The translations under genes were made by a program, and so were the position numbers. The notes under the pieces were generated by a model that ran no database searches, had not been told where the DNA came from, and saw only the letters and a list, made by a program, of their open reading frames with translations. From Parapristionchus giblindavisi (Eukaryota; Nematoda; Chromadorea; Rhabditida; Diplogasteridae), in the NCBI GenBank assembly GCA_943737045.1, contig CALSFV010000023.1:954001-1018000 (forward strand): a stretch of DNA of 64,000 bases, in the 5' to 3' direction. Each line of letters opens with the position of its first letter. Within the stretch, counting starts at the first letter, position 1. Shown piece after piece: positions 1 to 13,100 of the stretch.

Positions 1-2984
1 TCAGAATCGGGCAATGATTGTTTTATTGTATTTCTAGATGATTGAAGATTATATGGTACATATTTGAACGGAACTCGATTTTTTTTTGAAAAAAAGATAT
101 TCCGTTTTTGCAGTGTGTCAATAATTAATCCCCACCCTGTACTGTTAGGTTGGTTAGAGACTTCAAAAGGGTTATCATGAATGTAATTTTGACAGCTACA
201 GTCTGTAATACTCTGTATTGAACGTCTTTCCTAAGTAGATTATGATAATACCATTATCGTTCTGGGTATGAGCAAGATTGTTTGATCAAAAAGGGAATCA
301 TATCATATCTCTAACGTGTTCATGATAAATATTGATTGAATGAATGCTTTTATTGAGTGACGTCACATTAGACTCATACTTCTAGAATTCTCCAATGACA
401 AAGAGTAACTGATTCATAGCTGACAATCGAAATACTGACAATTAGTCATACTAATACTTAGTCACATTTCAATGATTTCGAGAGGCCTTTTTTTAAATTT
501 TAACAAATAACATTTCCGACTTGTTAATTTTTTTTGTTATTAATATTCCAATTTTTCCAAGGAATATGTGTTACCTCTCTCCTGCTGATTCAAGAGAAGC
601 AGTGATTGAAGATAGAGATACATTTGTAGAGTTGCTCATATGCTGAATGAGATTAAAGATCAAAGATCAATAACTAATATCTATACTTATGAACATGATT
701 GGTCCTATGAGATATAATTTAGCAGTAAACCATTGTTGGGAAATCAACGATAACCATCAAAGGGCAATCATGTCTAAATTCGACAAAAGATCAAAGATAA
801 GCCTACGTTACGTAAAACTCTCATTAGATCGGGAGAGTTGCAGAGAGCATCGGTTGATTGTGCAGCCAAATTATGAAAGTCTGTGAATTCGGACATTGAT
901 CTAAATGTAGACTTTGGTCATGAATCAACCATACATTCTTATGTTACTATTGTTATCCATATCAAACTATTACTGTAGGCGTCCAAATCTAATTGCAAGT
1001 ATAAAATATAGAGTAGATAACGTCCACAATATCCTTAAACTACCGTACCTCTTCTTTCGACCACAGCACAATCCATCGATCGATACCGCAACCAAGAGTA
1101 ATACAGCACCGGTCACTCTGAGAGTCTTCATACTTAGAGAGTGAGAGTATGAGACCCCTCTATTCATCTCCATCCTTCTCTACCATAATTACTATCCTCA
1201 CTTTCTATTATATGGACCACTCTTGACCGACCAAAAAGCGGATGAGAGAATTCATCACCACATGAGAAAGGAAGATGAGAAAAAGATACACAGAGATATT
1301 AGAGACAGTCATACTGTAGTTTTCGGCGCTAAATGACATTTCAAAATGAAAATATCATTCATTTCCGAATTTGTTACTTTTGCATATGAAATATTCAGCG
1401 GATCATAATTAAGAACGATATCCGTCCAGATTTTTATTTGAATTATTTTGTGTAATTCACTCACCCACAAATATCTTACAACAGTATGCAATATGTATGT
1501 TCATTTTTCATTCTGACTTTACAATCACAAAACATCTGTGTTACATTAGGATAACAAAATACTTTATTTAGATAACCTTAGATTATTAAGCATTATTAAC
1601 ACTACAGTGTGAGAAGGTGTGGTGGGTTGAGATACTCTTTCAATAGTCTATATGCGAGATTTTGTGCGTATCAATCGATACTGCAAAGTTGCAAGAAGCC
1701 AGGCAAGACGAGAGGCGAATTAGAAGATACAAACTAAAAACAAGCACAATATAATCAGGGGAATATAAGTGGTCGGGATAACGTCAAGGGAACCGGGAAA
1801 ACTTGTATGAATGCCAACATGTGAATGCTTTCAATAATGGTAAAAAGTGAATTGAGCAACTTGGAATGAATTAGAGTGACAGAAATATACCGGGAAGGGT
1901 AGGACGAGAAATGGTCAAAAGTGAAGGTTTTCGTTTATTGGAGGAAAGGGCATGAAAAAATGGGATTAAAAAGGTTGATTGAAGAAAGGGCGAAGAGGTG
2001 TTACAAATTGCCGATCAAACTATGAACATGTGAAAAGAACTTTTAGGAAGCTGCTCGATGGCAGAAGAGGAATAGGAGACATAAAGCATAATCTATTCAA
2101 TCAATAAATCAATCATTCAATCAATATCATACAACGACAGATCGATTATCGTATAAGTGCGGCAAGGAGAAGTACGACACATGGCACGAGGAGTATCGAT
2201 CGAATTGATGAATCTGTAATCATTGAATGATTTACAAAAATTAATAGACTGATGGAAAGATCAGTCCAGTCTCAGATGTTACTCATAAGGTGAGTCATAG
2301 TTATGACACTCTATAAGTGCACAAGTATGCAAACATTGCCAATATCGGATATTGATTAGTGACAATGATGGGCTATAAATATGACGTTTCAAGCGCGAAT
2401 GTGACCACATTTAAAGACAAAATTGCATACGAGTAATCGAAAAAAAGGAGAATGGGATATGAAATGAGAATAAGTGCATGTTACGGTTATATTGAATATT
2501 CCGTATACTCACTATAGTGTATTCGCAAGATGAAAGACGACTTGAGTTATGTCAAACAATATAACCTACCTGAAGAGGTTAGCATTCCGACTTCATAGAA
2601 GTCACCACTCATTGACGATTGAGACATGTGCACTGCAGTACCATCCTGCAGTTGACAACGATAATCAATAAGTTATTAATCGTGTCAAAATTACTTTATT
2701 CACTATACAGTTCACAAAAATATTCATTGGCTCTTTTATTGTAATTGTAAGAATCAACTTTGCTATCGTCATAGCATCGTATTACTCCAATGCCTATCAA
2801 TTTATCTACAATCGTGTTTACATTTTTTTAGATCTTCATTATACTCCTAAAGTACGAGTATAATGAAGTTCTAGTACCAAGCATACCAATGAGTAGTGAG
2901 AGTCGGACGGGAGTGACCTCTTTGGATGCAATTCCATCGTGTATGCTGGTGTTAGTACCATTCGATCGACCACCGTCTATTCAT
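1..2984. other. no gene recognised
   Basis: About 3 kb in which I found no exon chain with consistent phase and no recognisable family motif on either strand. It is AT-rich, with a purine-rich stretch around 1680-2100 and scattered TCAATCAATCAAT runs. Short open frames are present but none has coding character that I can defend. It lies downstream of the secreted-protein gene that ends at 2985. Confidence 0.5.
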
Positions 2985-5360
2985 TCATTGGTTACAATTC
3001 ATATTTGGCAACTTGCCAAGAATGATACAATTAATCAATGATCTCACCAGTTCTTTCTTGATCACTTTATCGGGAAGCATAGGCACGTGAACCGCATCAA
3101 TGTTGTGTAGTGGGGGTACGGTAGGCTGAATATTGATAGACTGATGATGAAGTCTGGATGAACGATGTAGTTTATTGAGTGTATGATGGTCATGATCATT
3201 CGGTATCATTGACGGAGCAGAAGTGGAAGGAATATGGGCGTGACCTGAAAATATGAGATCAATCTTTTATATTACAATATGATAATATCATTGCATAATC
3301 ATTATGCACTGTTACATTTGCCTTACGTGCCTACGCCGTAACGGCGGAGTGTGTTACATTTCGCTACGTATCCGTCACCGTAAATTTTGAAGTGTGTTAG
3401 GTCTCGAGTGGAAACCCCTGAATGTTAATGGTGATACGGTAAGAAGTTACCGTAATCATCGATCAATAATGGTTGACTACCGTAATCTTTCACAGCACTT
3501 TTATGATCCATCAGGGTTTTCCACTCGAGACCCAACACACTTCGAAATTCCCGTTGACGGATCCGTCATCCGTAACGACGTTACGGCGTAGACACGTAAG
3601 GCAAATGTAACAGTGCATTACAAAATTGATATTTGCTTCTCTTGATCTCATGAATGTACCACAAAAACACGTAAGTACCATTAACAGAATGGATTGCATA
3701 CTGTAGATAGAGCATGGAAGACCCTTTATTAGGCCTAACTTCTAATAATGGTTACTGACTCGAATGACGTTGGGTATCTTCTGAATACGCTGATGTCATC
3801 ATTGCCAGTTTGTGTTCCGTGGTCGCACGACTCGGCGCAATGTTAGTGATCTGAAAATTAATCAATCAAAATAGATCGATAATCAATCAATCGATACTTA
3901 CAGAGAATTTCATTCCTCGATTGCAATAGGGATACGTGTCAGATGGATTGGCACTGTGTTTGGCGAATGCTACAAGCAATATATTATCATAAGAAGGTTT
4001 GACTGGAAAGGGGTGGGTAGAGAAGTAAGATGAACATATGTAGAGACATATCCGCATGGACACTTGCAGGATGTCATACAAAATGAAGATGTCATTTCTG
4101 TTGTTTTTTTAAACTCCTGCTTCTATGCCCAGATATGTCGCAAATTTGCAGATGAACGTGAATGATGGTAAATAGTAGTAAAGTACAAACTAGTGAAGTA
4201 CAATGTACGATTGCGATGAAAAGCGATGGCGAATTGATTAGCTGCCTTCGATCGAATCGTCACCCTGTGTACCTTAATTAAACAAATAATATAACAATCG
4301 ATTGATATCGACCACTTTTCGAAGAGTTGTAACAATCGTACGTGCATGGAGAGGTCAAAAACGATTAGATAATCTTTTATCGGATGGTATTATCACCAGT
4401 GTACACGATGGAATAGCATACCAAGAAGGCACTCACACAGGGCTCTCACTACTCATTGGTATGCTTGGTACTAGCTCATTTCGATCTTCATAATATTCAT
4501 AATACTTGCAAAAAAGATATACACAAAATATATTGCGAGCTTAGGTTCTTCAATTATATGTGTATTTGATCTAGCCCAATTGACGTAATCTTTGTAAATC
4601 TGTACTACCACTCTCCACCGCAATTCTACATCGAAGGGCATCTCTCATCTTATCTACTTTTCTTCTTGATATCTTTATCTTATGGAACTATTAAATAAAT
4701 GAATAACAGTGAGAAAACCATACCATATCATCATTGCACGTAATGAGCCGTGTTCGGTCTCTATCAGCTTCACAATGATCGTATGTGCAAGTAGCGAAAC
4801 AGGCTTGACTCACCTATAAGAATATCAAACATGAATGATCACCAACTATAGTATCACTTCACTTACTTTCAACTAAGTTCAGTGACATAGTAATCTTACA
4901 GTTTGGCAACCGAGTTTAAGAGAACACAAAAACTAATTGAAGAAGCTACGTGAAAGCACTTGATTAACGTCGTGGGTGGTCGACCAGGTCCACATAGCAA
5001 TCAATCAATCATCCCACCAGCAATTGTCGTTTTTCTCATGTTGCACAATGAATGCATCCAGTTCATTCAATTTAATAAGTAATCAACAAGGAAATAGGCG
5101 AGAAAGGATACATAAAAATTGAACAAACCATGACTATTTCCGACGGGAACTCGCTTGAACAATTAATCAGGATTCTGGAGTTATCTTGTGCACGAATCAT
5201 GTTGTTGTCGCTGTTAAACCTGACAAATCTCATAGTTTCAAATAATGAATCGAAAGCTAAACATGACTTACAGTAAAGGATGCCAGTTGATTTCAGCTAT
5301 TTGCGACGCTTTCACATAATAAATGAGTGCAAGTAGTGGTAGAAGCCGCAATCGAGCCAT
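2985..5360 (-). CDS. predicted secreted Cys-containing protein (orphan)
   Basis: Seven-exon model, 252 residues: complement(2985..3244, 3760..3850, 3902..3969, 4609..4687, 4724..4813, 5129..5210, 5272..5360). All junctions are GT-AG and phases agree throughout. The first 18-20 residues (MARLRLLPLLALIYYVKA) look like a signal peptide, so the product probably enters the secretory route. Residues about 57-80 hold a cysteine cluster (ACFATCTYDHC, then LITC), with further single cysteines later, suggesting disulphides. The C-terminal third is rich in His, Ser and Pro. The 36-bp intron at 4688-4723 is the shortest I found. An alternative reading of exon 4 stops at 4571, but splicing at 4609 joins to 3969 in phase. 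A CTAG acceptor sits nine bases before the start, as for trans-splicing. I do not recognise the family. A Harbinger-like element occupies the intron at 3245-3759. Confidence 0.65.
3305..3617. mobile_element. Harbinger-like MITE (family 1, copy 1)
   Basis: Nearly complete inverted repeat within the last intron of the secreted-protein gene. Both ends read TGCACTGTTACATTTGCC inward, flanked by TTA on each side, a 3-bp target duplication typical of PIF/Harbinger elements. The core (about 3385-3540), including GGTCTCGAGTGGAAA, recurs at 50796-51047. It has no coding capacity that I can see. Confidence 0.7.
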
Positions 5361-6190
5361 GTTTGTCGGCTAGAATAAGTATATTCATAAATAATTACAA
5401 AACAACCGCCAAATGTAAGCAACAAAAGAGAAAGAATGGAAGCGAAAACAGAGTCAGAGTTGGGAACCGGTGTATCGATTGCCTTCAATTACCGTAATCG
5501 CAGGTTGCAATTTTCGAAATACTCGTAGTCAAAAATTCAAGATTGATTTTGGCACCTTTTCGTGAGAAAGAACATTAAAATGGATTTTCTAAGGTGTTGG
5601 GTGAGAGATTCTTTGAAAGATCTCTGCAAACAAGATCGGTGTCATCTCTAAATAGCTGTTAGAGGGATTTCAATCATGAGAGAAAGACCATTGTTGAGTC
5701 AACAGTGTTGATCTCTATAGAACACTTTTCGATCACTTCTTAACTCTTGTTCTTGACAAAATATCGAGATCATCTTAATGATTCTTCCGAGTGAATCAAT
5801 GTCTTCGTCTTGATGTGGTTAGAGATTACTTTTTATTGTTCGAATTACAGTACACATTGCACTTGCACTTATAGGATGAAGTAACAAAGTGGAAAGGACT
5901 CAACGACGAACTGGATTGTGTGTTTTTCAATGTGGTTTTGGATGTTTGATCACGTATTTGAAAGCATTATGGTGGATAAATAAGTAAATATACCATTCAT
6001 GATACGACGACGTCGATGGACATCTAGATCGAGTTATCGAACCACGACTAAAATATCGCCGTATGTGCGGAAGGATAAGAGACGTATTGTGCTTGTATTA
6101 GAAAGGATGAGCCATTATGAATTCAAATACGATGATGAGCACTTTGCCATCTTATCATTGTCTTATAGCGATTCTCTCTCAGACATGTCT
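5361..6190. other. 5' flank of secreted-protein gene, no gene seen
   Basis: Intergenic stretch between the start of the minus-strand secreted-protein gene and the tRNA. The TTATTCTAG at 5370-5378 (minus strand) is a candidate trans-splice acceptor. The open frame running across 5999-6334 overlaps the tRNA and is taken to be non-coding. Confidence 0.5.
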
Positions 6191-6263
6191 GCCCGGTTAG
6201 CTCAGTCGGTAGAGCACCAGACTCTTAATCTGGCTGTCGCGGGTTCGAGCCCCGCATCGGGCT
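6191..6263 (+). tRNA. tRNA-Lys (anticodon CTT)
   Basis: Full 73-nt cloverleaf without intron. The acceptor stem pairs GCCCGGT with ATCGGGC (one G-T wobble), with T as discriminator base. The D arm carries TTAGCTCAGTCGGTAGAGC (box A), the anticodon loop is CTCTTAA giving anticodon CTT for lysine AAG codons, and the T arm carries GGGTTCGAGCCCC (box B). CCA is not encoded, as in eukaryotes. An oligo-T run a few bases downstream would serve as the RNA polymerase III terminator. Confidence 0.97.
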
Positions 6264-7154
6264 GCTTATCTTTTTACATATTTTTTATTTTATTTTTACG
6301 GTTATCAATGGCTACGCGGTCGTTAATTAAGTAAACTTTCACTGTCAATGCGATCTTTTCAATTTTTTTTTTAAATTTTGAATGCTGCAGCCAATGAAAT
6401 TATGTTACTAGAAATTATGTTATCTCTCTTCTCTTTTTGTGGTCGGGAATATGTTACTTCTGTTCCATTATTTGATTGCAGTGAAAGACATATATTTGCG
6501 ATTTAAGGATATTTTAATTGATATAATTAATGAATACGGTAGTGAACAAATAAACAAATGAATATGACGGAGGTCAACATGTACAATGATTTTCGAGGAA
6601 TATTTGATATTCTTGAAACACGAATTACAAGTTTGAAAATAAAGGAAATAGGCAAGATCAGTTTAGGTTCAGCGTGTGTGTGACGCTAGTAAATTATTGT
6701 GTTGAATAATTAATTAAACCAAAAAGGTTCACGTGAAGTTCGGAAATAAAATAGAATTTAAAAAATGTCACGTGAAGCGGCAACACAAAATTATCACGTG
6801 ATATAATACAATTTTACTATATGTTATAGGTAAAGAAATGCAAATATGATAAAGTGGTTGTGCTAAAATAAAACTAAGACGAAGTAATCCATGATTTCGT
6901 GTCCAGTATCGTGACCATTCCCGCTTTGTTTGTGAAAGACATCGAATTCTTACACCAATTTGCGACCTTGACAGATTCCACCTGAGAGATCAAAGATCAA
7001 TTTTAGAAAGATCAATAATCAGATATCAACTTTTCTCATCAATCGACCAACTGCCGCATCCTGAAGATCCTGTGAGATGCCGTCGAGTTTGAGAAGCACT
7101 TGCCGATTGGTCTCTCTGTAATTTGATCTTTGTTCTTTGAACTTTTATTTATGC
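6264..7154. other. intergenic, nothing recognised
   Basis: AT-rich spacer between the tRNA and the 3' end of the minus-strand gene at 7155. It contains several CACGTGA motifs near 6730-6800 (a CACGTG-type palindrome context repeated three times), but nothing with coding character. Confidence 0.5.
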
Positions 7155-10100
7155 TCACTCTGCTAGATGTAGCCAATAACTAATGATCTTGGCGATTTCA
7201 ATGGGACATTCGGGAGCGATTTGAATGACCTGAAGTACATTTTATTCAGAGTTCATTTTTTAGATAACTATTTTAAAAACAGCAAATGTGTACCTCGAGA
7301 ATGGCTGATTCTTTCAATGATTTCATGAGAACGAGTAGATTACGCCTTTCACGGGGACAAGTCAGTGAGAAGTCCACATCCATCTACAATAAAGTCATAT
7401 CGTACCTTCACTATTCTACAGTAACCACGTCTGACATACGATACGGTAAGACTCTACCGTACTACCGTACCCGGAAAACACAGAGTTCAGCTACGATCCC
7501 ACTGCCCGGATACAGCTTACAAGGGAACTATCCCAACTTAATGTGGCCATATGACATGGGAATAATTTACCTGAATCAGTTTTCGATGCTGATTACGAAT
7601 CCGTTTTCAAACGTTGCCCAATCGAGCTGAGATTCGAGAAAATCGATATTCAAATTCGCTAGTTTATTCGGAAATTCGTGAGACTTCCCATATAAACCAT
7701 CCCAATGCGTTCATAAACTCATCCATCAATAATCCAAACATCTCCTGCTGTAATTTAGTGGATATTGTAGGTAAGTTGTGAATTTTCGAATCAAATAGTC
7801 GAATTTCAAGATCGATTTTCTTTTTTTTTTAATCTCAGCTCGATTGGGCAATGTTTGATAACGGATTCGTAATCAGCATCGAAAACTGATTCAGGTAAAT
7901 TATTCCCATGTCATATGGCCACATTAAGTTGAGAGAGTTCCCTTGTTAGCGAAAGACTACAGTAGCCCAAGTTACCATAAACTGACATGTATGAGTAGAT
8001 TATCGAGATTGATGAGTGTACTATCGAATTGTGTTTGTTCTATGAGTTCATTTGGACCGAGAAGATTTCCCTTGACTCGGAGCATTGATAAACCATTCGA
8101 TGATGCAATCGATATCAGATCGGAGACACATAAATCCATAACATTGGCGAGGATTAGGGAACTGAAATTTAATGGCTAATCAATATTTCGAGAATCAAGA
8201 AATTCTCATAGATTGTCAGATTTCCTAGTACGGCGTCTTTGAGCCAGGCTATATAAAGATAAAGAAATGAGGAATAAATGATGATCGACTATCAAGACTA
8301 AGCAAAGATTAATGTAGTTTGTTTAACGTACTCGACTTTCTTTCCACACAATGCATCAATGATCAATTGTCGACTAATCATATCTGTCTTTCTTGGTTCA
8401 TATTCCAAATCTGTCAACTGCATACACTGACTGATTGAAGACCTGAACAAAGGCTTTATCAAATGATCTTCCTTCAAATATCTCTTGAATTATATCTTTT
8501 TTCCCACACTATTTCTTTTGGGACCGTATTATTTATCGAGCGTGGGAGGCGGAATTTGCCCCCGTCTGCGCTAACAATGTATCTTCCGAATACTTCATGA
8601 ATATGGCCTCTGTTCTCTAGTAGAGCGAGACCAGTGTTGCACCGTAAAAAGAGCATTGACAATTGTAGATTAATTACCACAAAAATCCGGCAGTGTCTGA
8701 TTTACCAAAGGCGATCCTTCTGAGACGAACTGATTGAAGTTTATGACGAGTGAGGAGGATCAAACGAGAGATCTACAATCAATGTGTTCTTTGTTTGGGC
8801 ACTTATTTTTACCGTATCTTCATCCATAGTTAATACTGTAGCCAACAATCTGCCTCTAGTCTGAACCCTTTTTACAAAACATTATCAGTTCTATTTCCAC
8901 TTTTATTCATATTCTCTATTAATTCTTTTCATTTCCTTTCTTTATCAACAGGATATACGTAAATAGCCCAGAAACACTACAGATTTATCTTCTTTTCTTC
9001 ATCCATATTTTCGGTTTGCAATGGATGAATGATAGTAGGAATGTAGATAACGTCAAAAAAAGTCATAATTTACTATTTTCTAAAAATCTCGACATTTATC
9101 AAAACAACCCTGCACAGAAGATTAACCGCCCATTTGTACAATCACTGTGACATTTACTTCATGAGAAACATATGTACGTTAAAATACTTACAGTATCCAG
9201 GTGAGCATCGCTCGAATTACGAACTACTGTAAGTTGTGTGATCGCGAACCTGTATATCGATTTATTAATTGATTACAGTACTCGAAAATAACCGTGCCTC
9301 TGGCTTGTAGAATGTTCAGCATATTGATCGACAAGTCCTCGTGCGAAATCGACATTTCCCTTCGTATCCAGCCAGAGTTGGGTGATTTCCGATGCTATCT
9401 TGCCTGGAATTCGAGATTACGGTAGCGGAGTAGAATCTGATAAATCAATACCTATCGCACGACCCAGTTTATATAGATTATCGCAATGAATGACGAATAC
9501 GTCAGGATTAAGAATTGTCCTCGAAATATCCTGAACGAATTCAAATAAACTCTTTATCACAATATTGCTATAATGAAATATTAAATGACAGATCTTTATG
9601 GTTTGGATGTTTGTTTTTAGTCATTTAAGTATTATTAGAGCCAATTTGTCTCAGTAAGATTTACCTCACTAATCAATGGTAGAATATTATCAAGATTATC
9701 TCCCACGACCTCCACACGAGATTTGGTAATAGATCGAAGAAGAAGAACGGGAATCTTTATCTTGGGAATAGATGAACACTCATTTTCATCCTGTTAATTG
9801 CTTTCTTTTTGGTTGTATTCATAGTAATGAACGGTTTAGTCTAGAGTTTAATTAGTTTTTTTAGTATTTGTATCCGAGAGAAAAAAGAAATAGGTAGTTC
9901 ATTTCTACCATATGCACCTAAGATGAACTCTCTCACTAATCAGTCCCAACTGAAGACTTGTCAGACTGTATGAAATCGTACTTGAATAGTCTTCGTATTC
10001 ACATCATCTTCTTCTTTGAGTAGAGCCCTCTCAGAAGTGTCCATGTATACAGGAATCGATCGAATCTGAGAGAAACCTCATCATAGAACTTTTTTTTTAA

Positions 10101-10484
10101 CTGACATATTTATCGGGAAATACATACTCCACTTTTTTGCAAGCGGGGTACGCCTTGGAGTACCACGGTGTGGGCATCAAAACTCACAGGCCTTAAAGGT
10201 TCTACCGAAAAATTCTGTTTTAACTCTTTTTACTCTGTGTGCATCTTATGTATGCAATTACAAGGGCCAAGCATTACGTTGAGTGAAATCTACATTCTAT
10301 CCACATCTCTATCTATTTCATTTCCTTTAAGGCCAGAAAACAAAATTGATTTATTTTGCAGTCTCGCATACACAGAAAGTATAGAACTATGGGAAAAGAA
10401 GAGTTCGTTTACCTTTCGCTTTGAAAGGAACAAGGACCGAAGTTTTTTGATCTTCATAGTAATTAATGTTGAGAAGTGAGACAT
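7155..10484 (-). CDS. unrecognised conserved-looking protein, 13 exons
   Basis: Model of 365 residues: complement(7155..7229, 7294..7383, 7987..8161, 8332..8426, 8576..8616, 8706..8772, 8813..8860, 9192..9226, 9293..9403, 9452..9530, 9665..9790, 9982..10065, 10413..10484). Every junction is GT-AG and phases fit across all exons, which argues for a real gene. The acceptor at 8426 is the least certain; another AG at 8418 also keeps phase. The product is leucine-rich and apparently helical, without a signal peptide or membrane span: residues ILPLISEDISRTILNP, then GRAIGKIASEITQLWL, and near the end RRNLLVLMKSLKESAIL. This texture resembles an alpha-solenoid or scaffold subunit, but I recognise no family. 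A TATAG acceptor abuts the ATG, as for a trans-spliced leader. A foldback element lies in the intron at 7384-7986. Confidence 0.6.
7512..7945. repeat. intronic foldback (inverted repeat)
   Basis: Two arms of about 140 bp (7512-7660 and 7805-7945) are inverted copies of each other, sharing for example CCATATGACATGGGAATAA, separated by a spacer. It occupies the intron between the tenth-from-start and following exons of the minus-strand gene and would form a long hairpin in the pre-mRNA. No target duplication was resolved. Confidence 0.65.
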
Positions 10485-12433
10485 CTATAACTGTAAATAA
10501 TCGTATTACATTAATAGATTTAGCTCTGCCACGGAATATCTCAATATGAAATGATTTCAATATCATTGAATTCGATATGAACATGAAAGATAGAGAGATA
10601 AACTAACAGCTATGATATGATTGTTATGATTATTTGAAGCTTAGAATTATAGAGTAATGAAGACTGAATAAAGAAATGGGCGGAGTTGGGGGATACTGTC
10701 AATGAGAAAGATGAGAATATTGTTTATATTCATAACAAAGAAGGAAAGCGAAGGTAATATTATACATAATATTGTATATATATATATGTCGCAAGTACAA
10801 CCATATGCTAAGTAGTACACATTAGCCACTCTGGGAGTTGAAGACATGAAGTAACATTAGAGGAGAGAGTTGGAGGGAGGGATATAGGGGAGTGAGGGGA
10901 AAGAGAAGGGGAGGAGAGGACAAGTTAAGATTCAAACTTTGTTGCGAACACAAGTGAGGGACAAGACAAAAAGTAGTACTGGAGACAATACGGAAATGGT
11001 CTGTGGAATGAGATGACGAGAGAGGAGAGGAGGGGGGGGCGAGAGAGGAAGGAAGAGGGCGAGAAGAGAGAGGGGAGAAGGTAGGGGAGGGGTAGGGAGA
11101 CGTAGAGGAATGACATGAACACTACGAATATAAATGAGACAGTGTGTCTTATCTAGAGAAAATTAAAGAAGTGAACGGAAAATAAAAGAGTGATGAAGTG
11201 AAGGAATAAGATTGAATGGAGAAGGAAGAGATACTGAATAAAATATGAAGAAGTTAAAGAGATTTTGATGTTCCCATTATAGAACATAACTATCGGGGTA
11301 ACAATCTATCGTATTAGCCTCTTATACACTTCCAATAGCTACCTATTTTCGGAATCCTAGAATAGATTTTTTCTGCCTAGAATGGTCTTTTTAGTAATAT
11401 TTTTTCGTTTAATATAGGGTGTTCATTCTAATAAGCTACGAGATTTGAATATGTGCTTAGTCCAACTCGTGCTATTTGATGAAAATGAACTAGTTCTTAC
11501 CCCAGTCAAAATAGGAAAAGGGATGAGAAGATGGAAAAGCTAAGGACAGAAGAAGAATCTAAAGAGGAAGATATGGGACACTCAATATCTAACTTACACA
11601 ACGGAAATGAGGTTTGATTCTATCTATGAAATATGAACTGACTTACTTGCAGAGTTACTTCTGCAGAGGGAAAAACCTTTGTTTGTTATCTAAACTATAT
11701 TGATCTCATCACTGCTATTTCTCTTTGACCAACTTTAATCATCCTATTTATTATATTTAAATGGTTTGCCTGAGAATGTTGGGTAGGTTAAGCTTATTTT
11801 TAGTTTGAAAATGCATTGGTATCATCAAAAACATTTCTTATTCAATGAACAATTCATTCATACTTTTTCGTTTACGTCAACATGAACATTCCACACTATT
11901 TTATTTGAGGAATGCACGTCAAGAATTATTTCATCAATGTTTAAGTGAATTTCTCTTTAGCTTCACAGAGCAATGACCAAAAAATAGGAGAGAAAGAGAG
12001 AGAAGGAGGAAGAGAAAGGGTTCGGATGATGGTGATGAATAGTAGAGTATGCACATATGTTGTGTATGATCTAATTATGTAAATTGAACAACGATATGTT
12101 GACAATGCGAGTTGAAAATAAGATAAAAATCAACTTTATCAAAGATCTCGATAATTATTTTTTTCTCTCGTTTTGTCTTAATATTTGTCTCATGTCGTAC
12201 ATAATATGCTGATCGACTGAACCACATAGATAGTTCAGACATTTTAATGAGACAATAATGATATATGTGAGAGAGACGGTACTGCGTGTATTCCTAAAAG
12301 ACCCGAAGAAGGTCCTTCACTCTCTCTCTTCCCCCTCTCCTTTTCTCCCTCTCCCTCTCCCATTTATAACTCTTCCTCCCTGCCCTTCTCTCTTCTCATT
12401 AGTGACAGACGTCAATAGAGACTATGCCAACTT
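10485..12433. other. purine-rich and low-complexity intergenic DNA
   Basis: No gene recognised. 10855-11260 is strongly purine-biased on the plus strand (GAGGGAGGG-type runs), and 12318-12398 is a polypyrimidine run of CTCTCC units. Open frames across these tracts are compositional artefacts. Confidence 0.5.
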
Positions 12434-13100
12434 GGGGGGCGCCCGTTTCGGCAACGCCCGTTTCGGCAACGAGTTATAAATCGGTTGGGAGATGGTGTAT
12501 GGAAACAAAAATTGTACCATTGTTATCAGTGTGGGTGTACGGTATTGGGCTACCGTAACCCTCGGGAATCGCGAACTGATTTTTTTCATTCGACCCATGA
12601 CCCGGGGTTCATGGTTGAAAATGGCCGAAGTCGAAAAATTCATAACACTCCGAGACCAAATACTAGTTGCCATAATATCAATAGTGAGCCAACTTTTATC
12701 TTTCTGGTTACCGTAACCCGAACTACCGTAATCAAACCGGGATTTGAAGTGCATTTTGCCATATTATTGCAGGTTACGGTAACTAGATTACGGTAGTACG
12801 GGTTACGGTATCCATAAAGATAAAAGTTGGCTCACTATTGATATAATGGCAACTAGTATTTGATCTCGGGTCATCATGAAATTTTCGACTTTGGCCATTT
12901 TCAACCATGAACCCCGGTCATGGGTCGACTAAAAAAATCAGTTCACGATTCCCGACGGTTACGGTAGCCCAATACCGTACACCCACACTGAAAACAATGG
13001 TACAATTTTTGTTACCATACACCATCTCCCAACCGATTTATAACTCGTTGCCGAAACGGGCATTGCCGAAACGGGCGCCCCCCACCCCCCCCCCCCCCCC
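12434..13100. mobile_element. foldback element with G/C-run ends (family FB-A)
   Basis: A 667-bp near-perfect palindrome. The left end begins with six G then two direct copies of CGCCCGTTTCGGCAA; the right end mirrors this and finishes in a C run of more than fifteen. The arms contain many TACGGTA/TACCGTA motifs and the string GACCCATGACCCGGGGTTCA. The same internal sequence recurs at about 36573-37184, and the G-run/GGCAAC architecture recurs at 27508-28268. Open frames over it are mirror artefacts. No transposase is present. Confidence 0.75.

Noticed and set aside
4571..4608. Stop codon ending the secreted-protein gene early (125-residue product)
   Set aside because: A GTAGTA donor at 4608 joins in phase to the exon at 3969 and onward through two more in-phase exons; the longer model is preferred, though the short form could be an alternative transcript.
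5999..6334. 111-residue plus-strand ORF
   Set aside because: It runs through the tRNA-Lys gene and shows no independent coding signal.
12422..12796. Overlapping open frames of about 100 residues on both strands
   Set aside because: They lie on a palindrome, are mirror images of each other, and carry no family motif.
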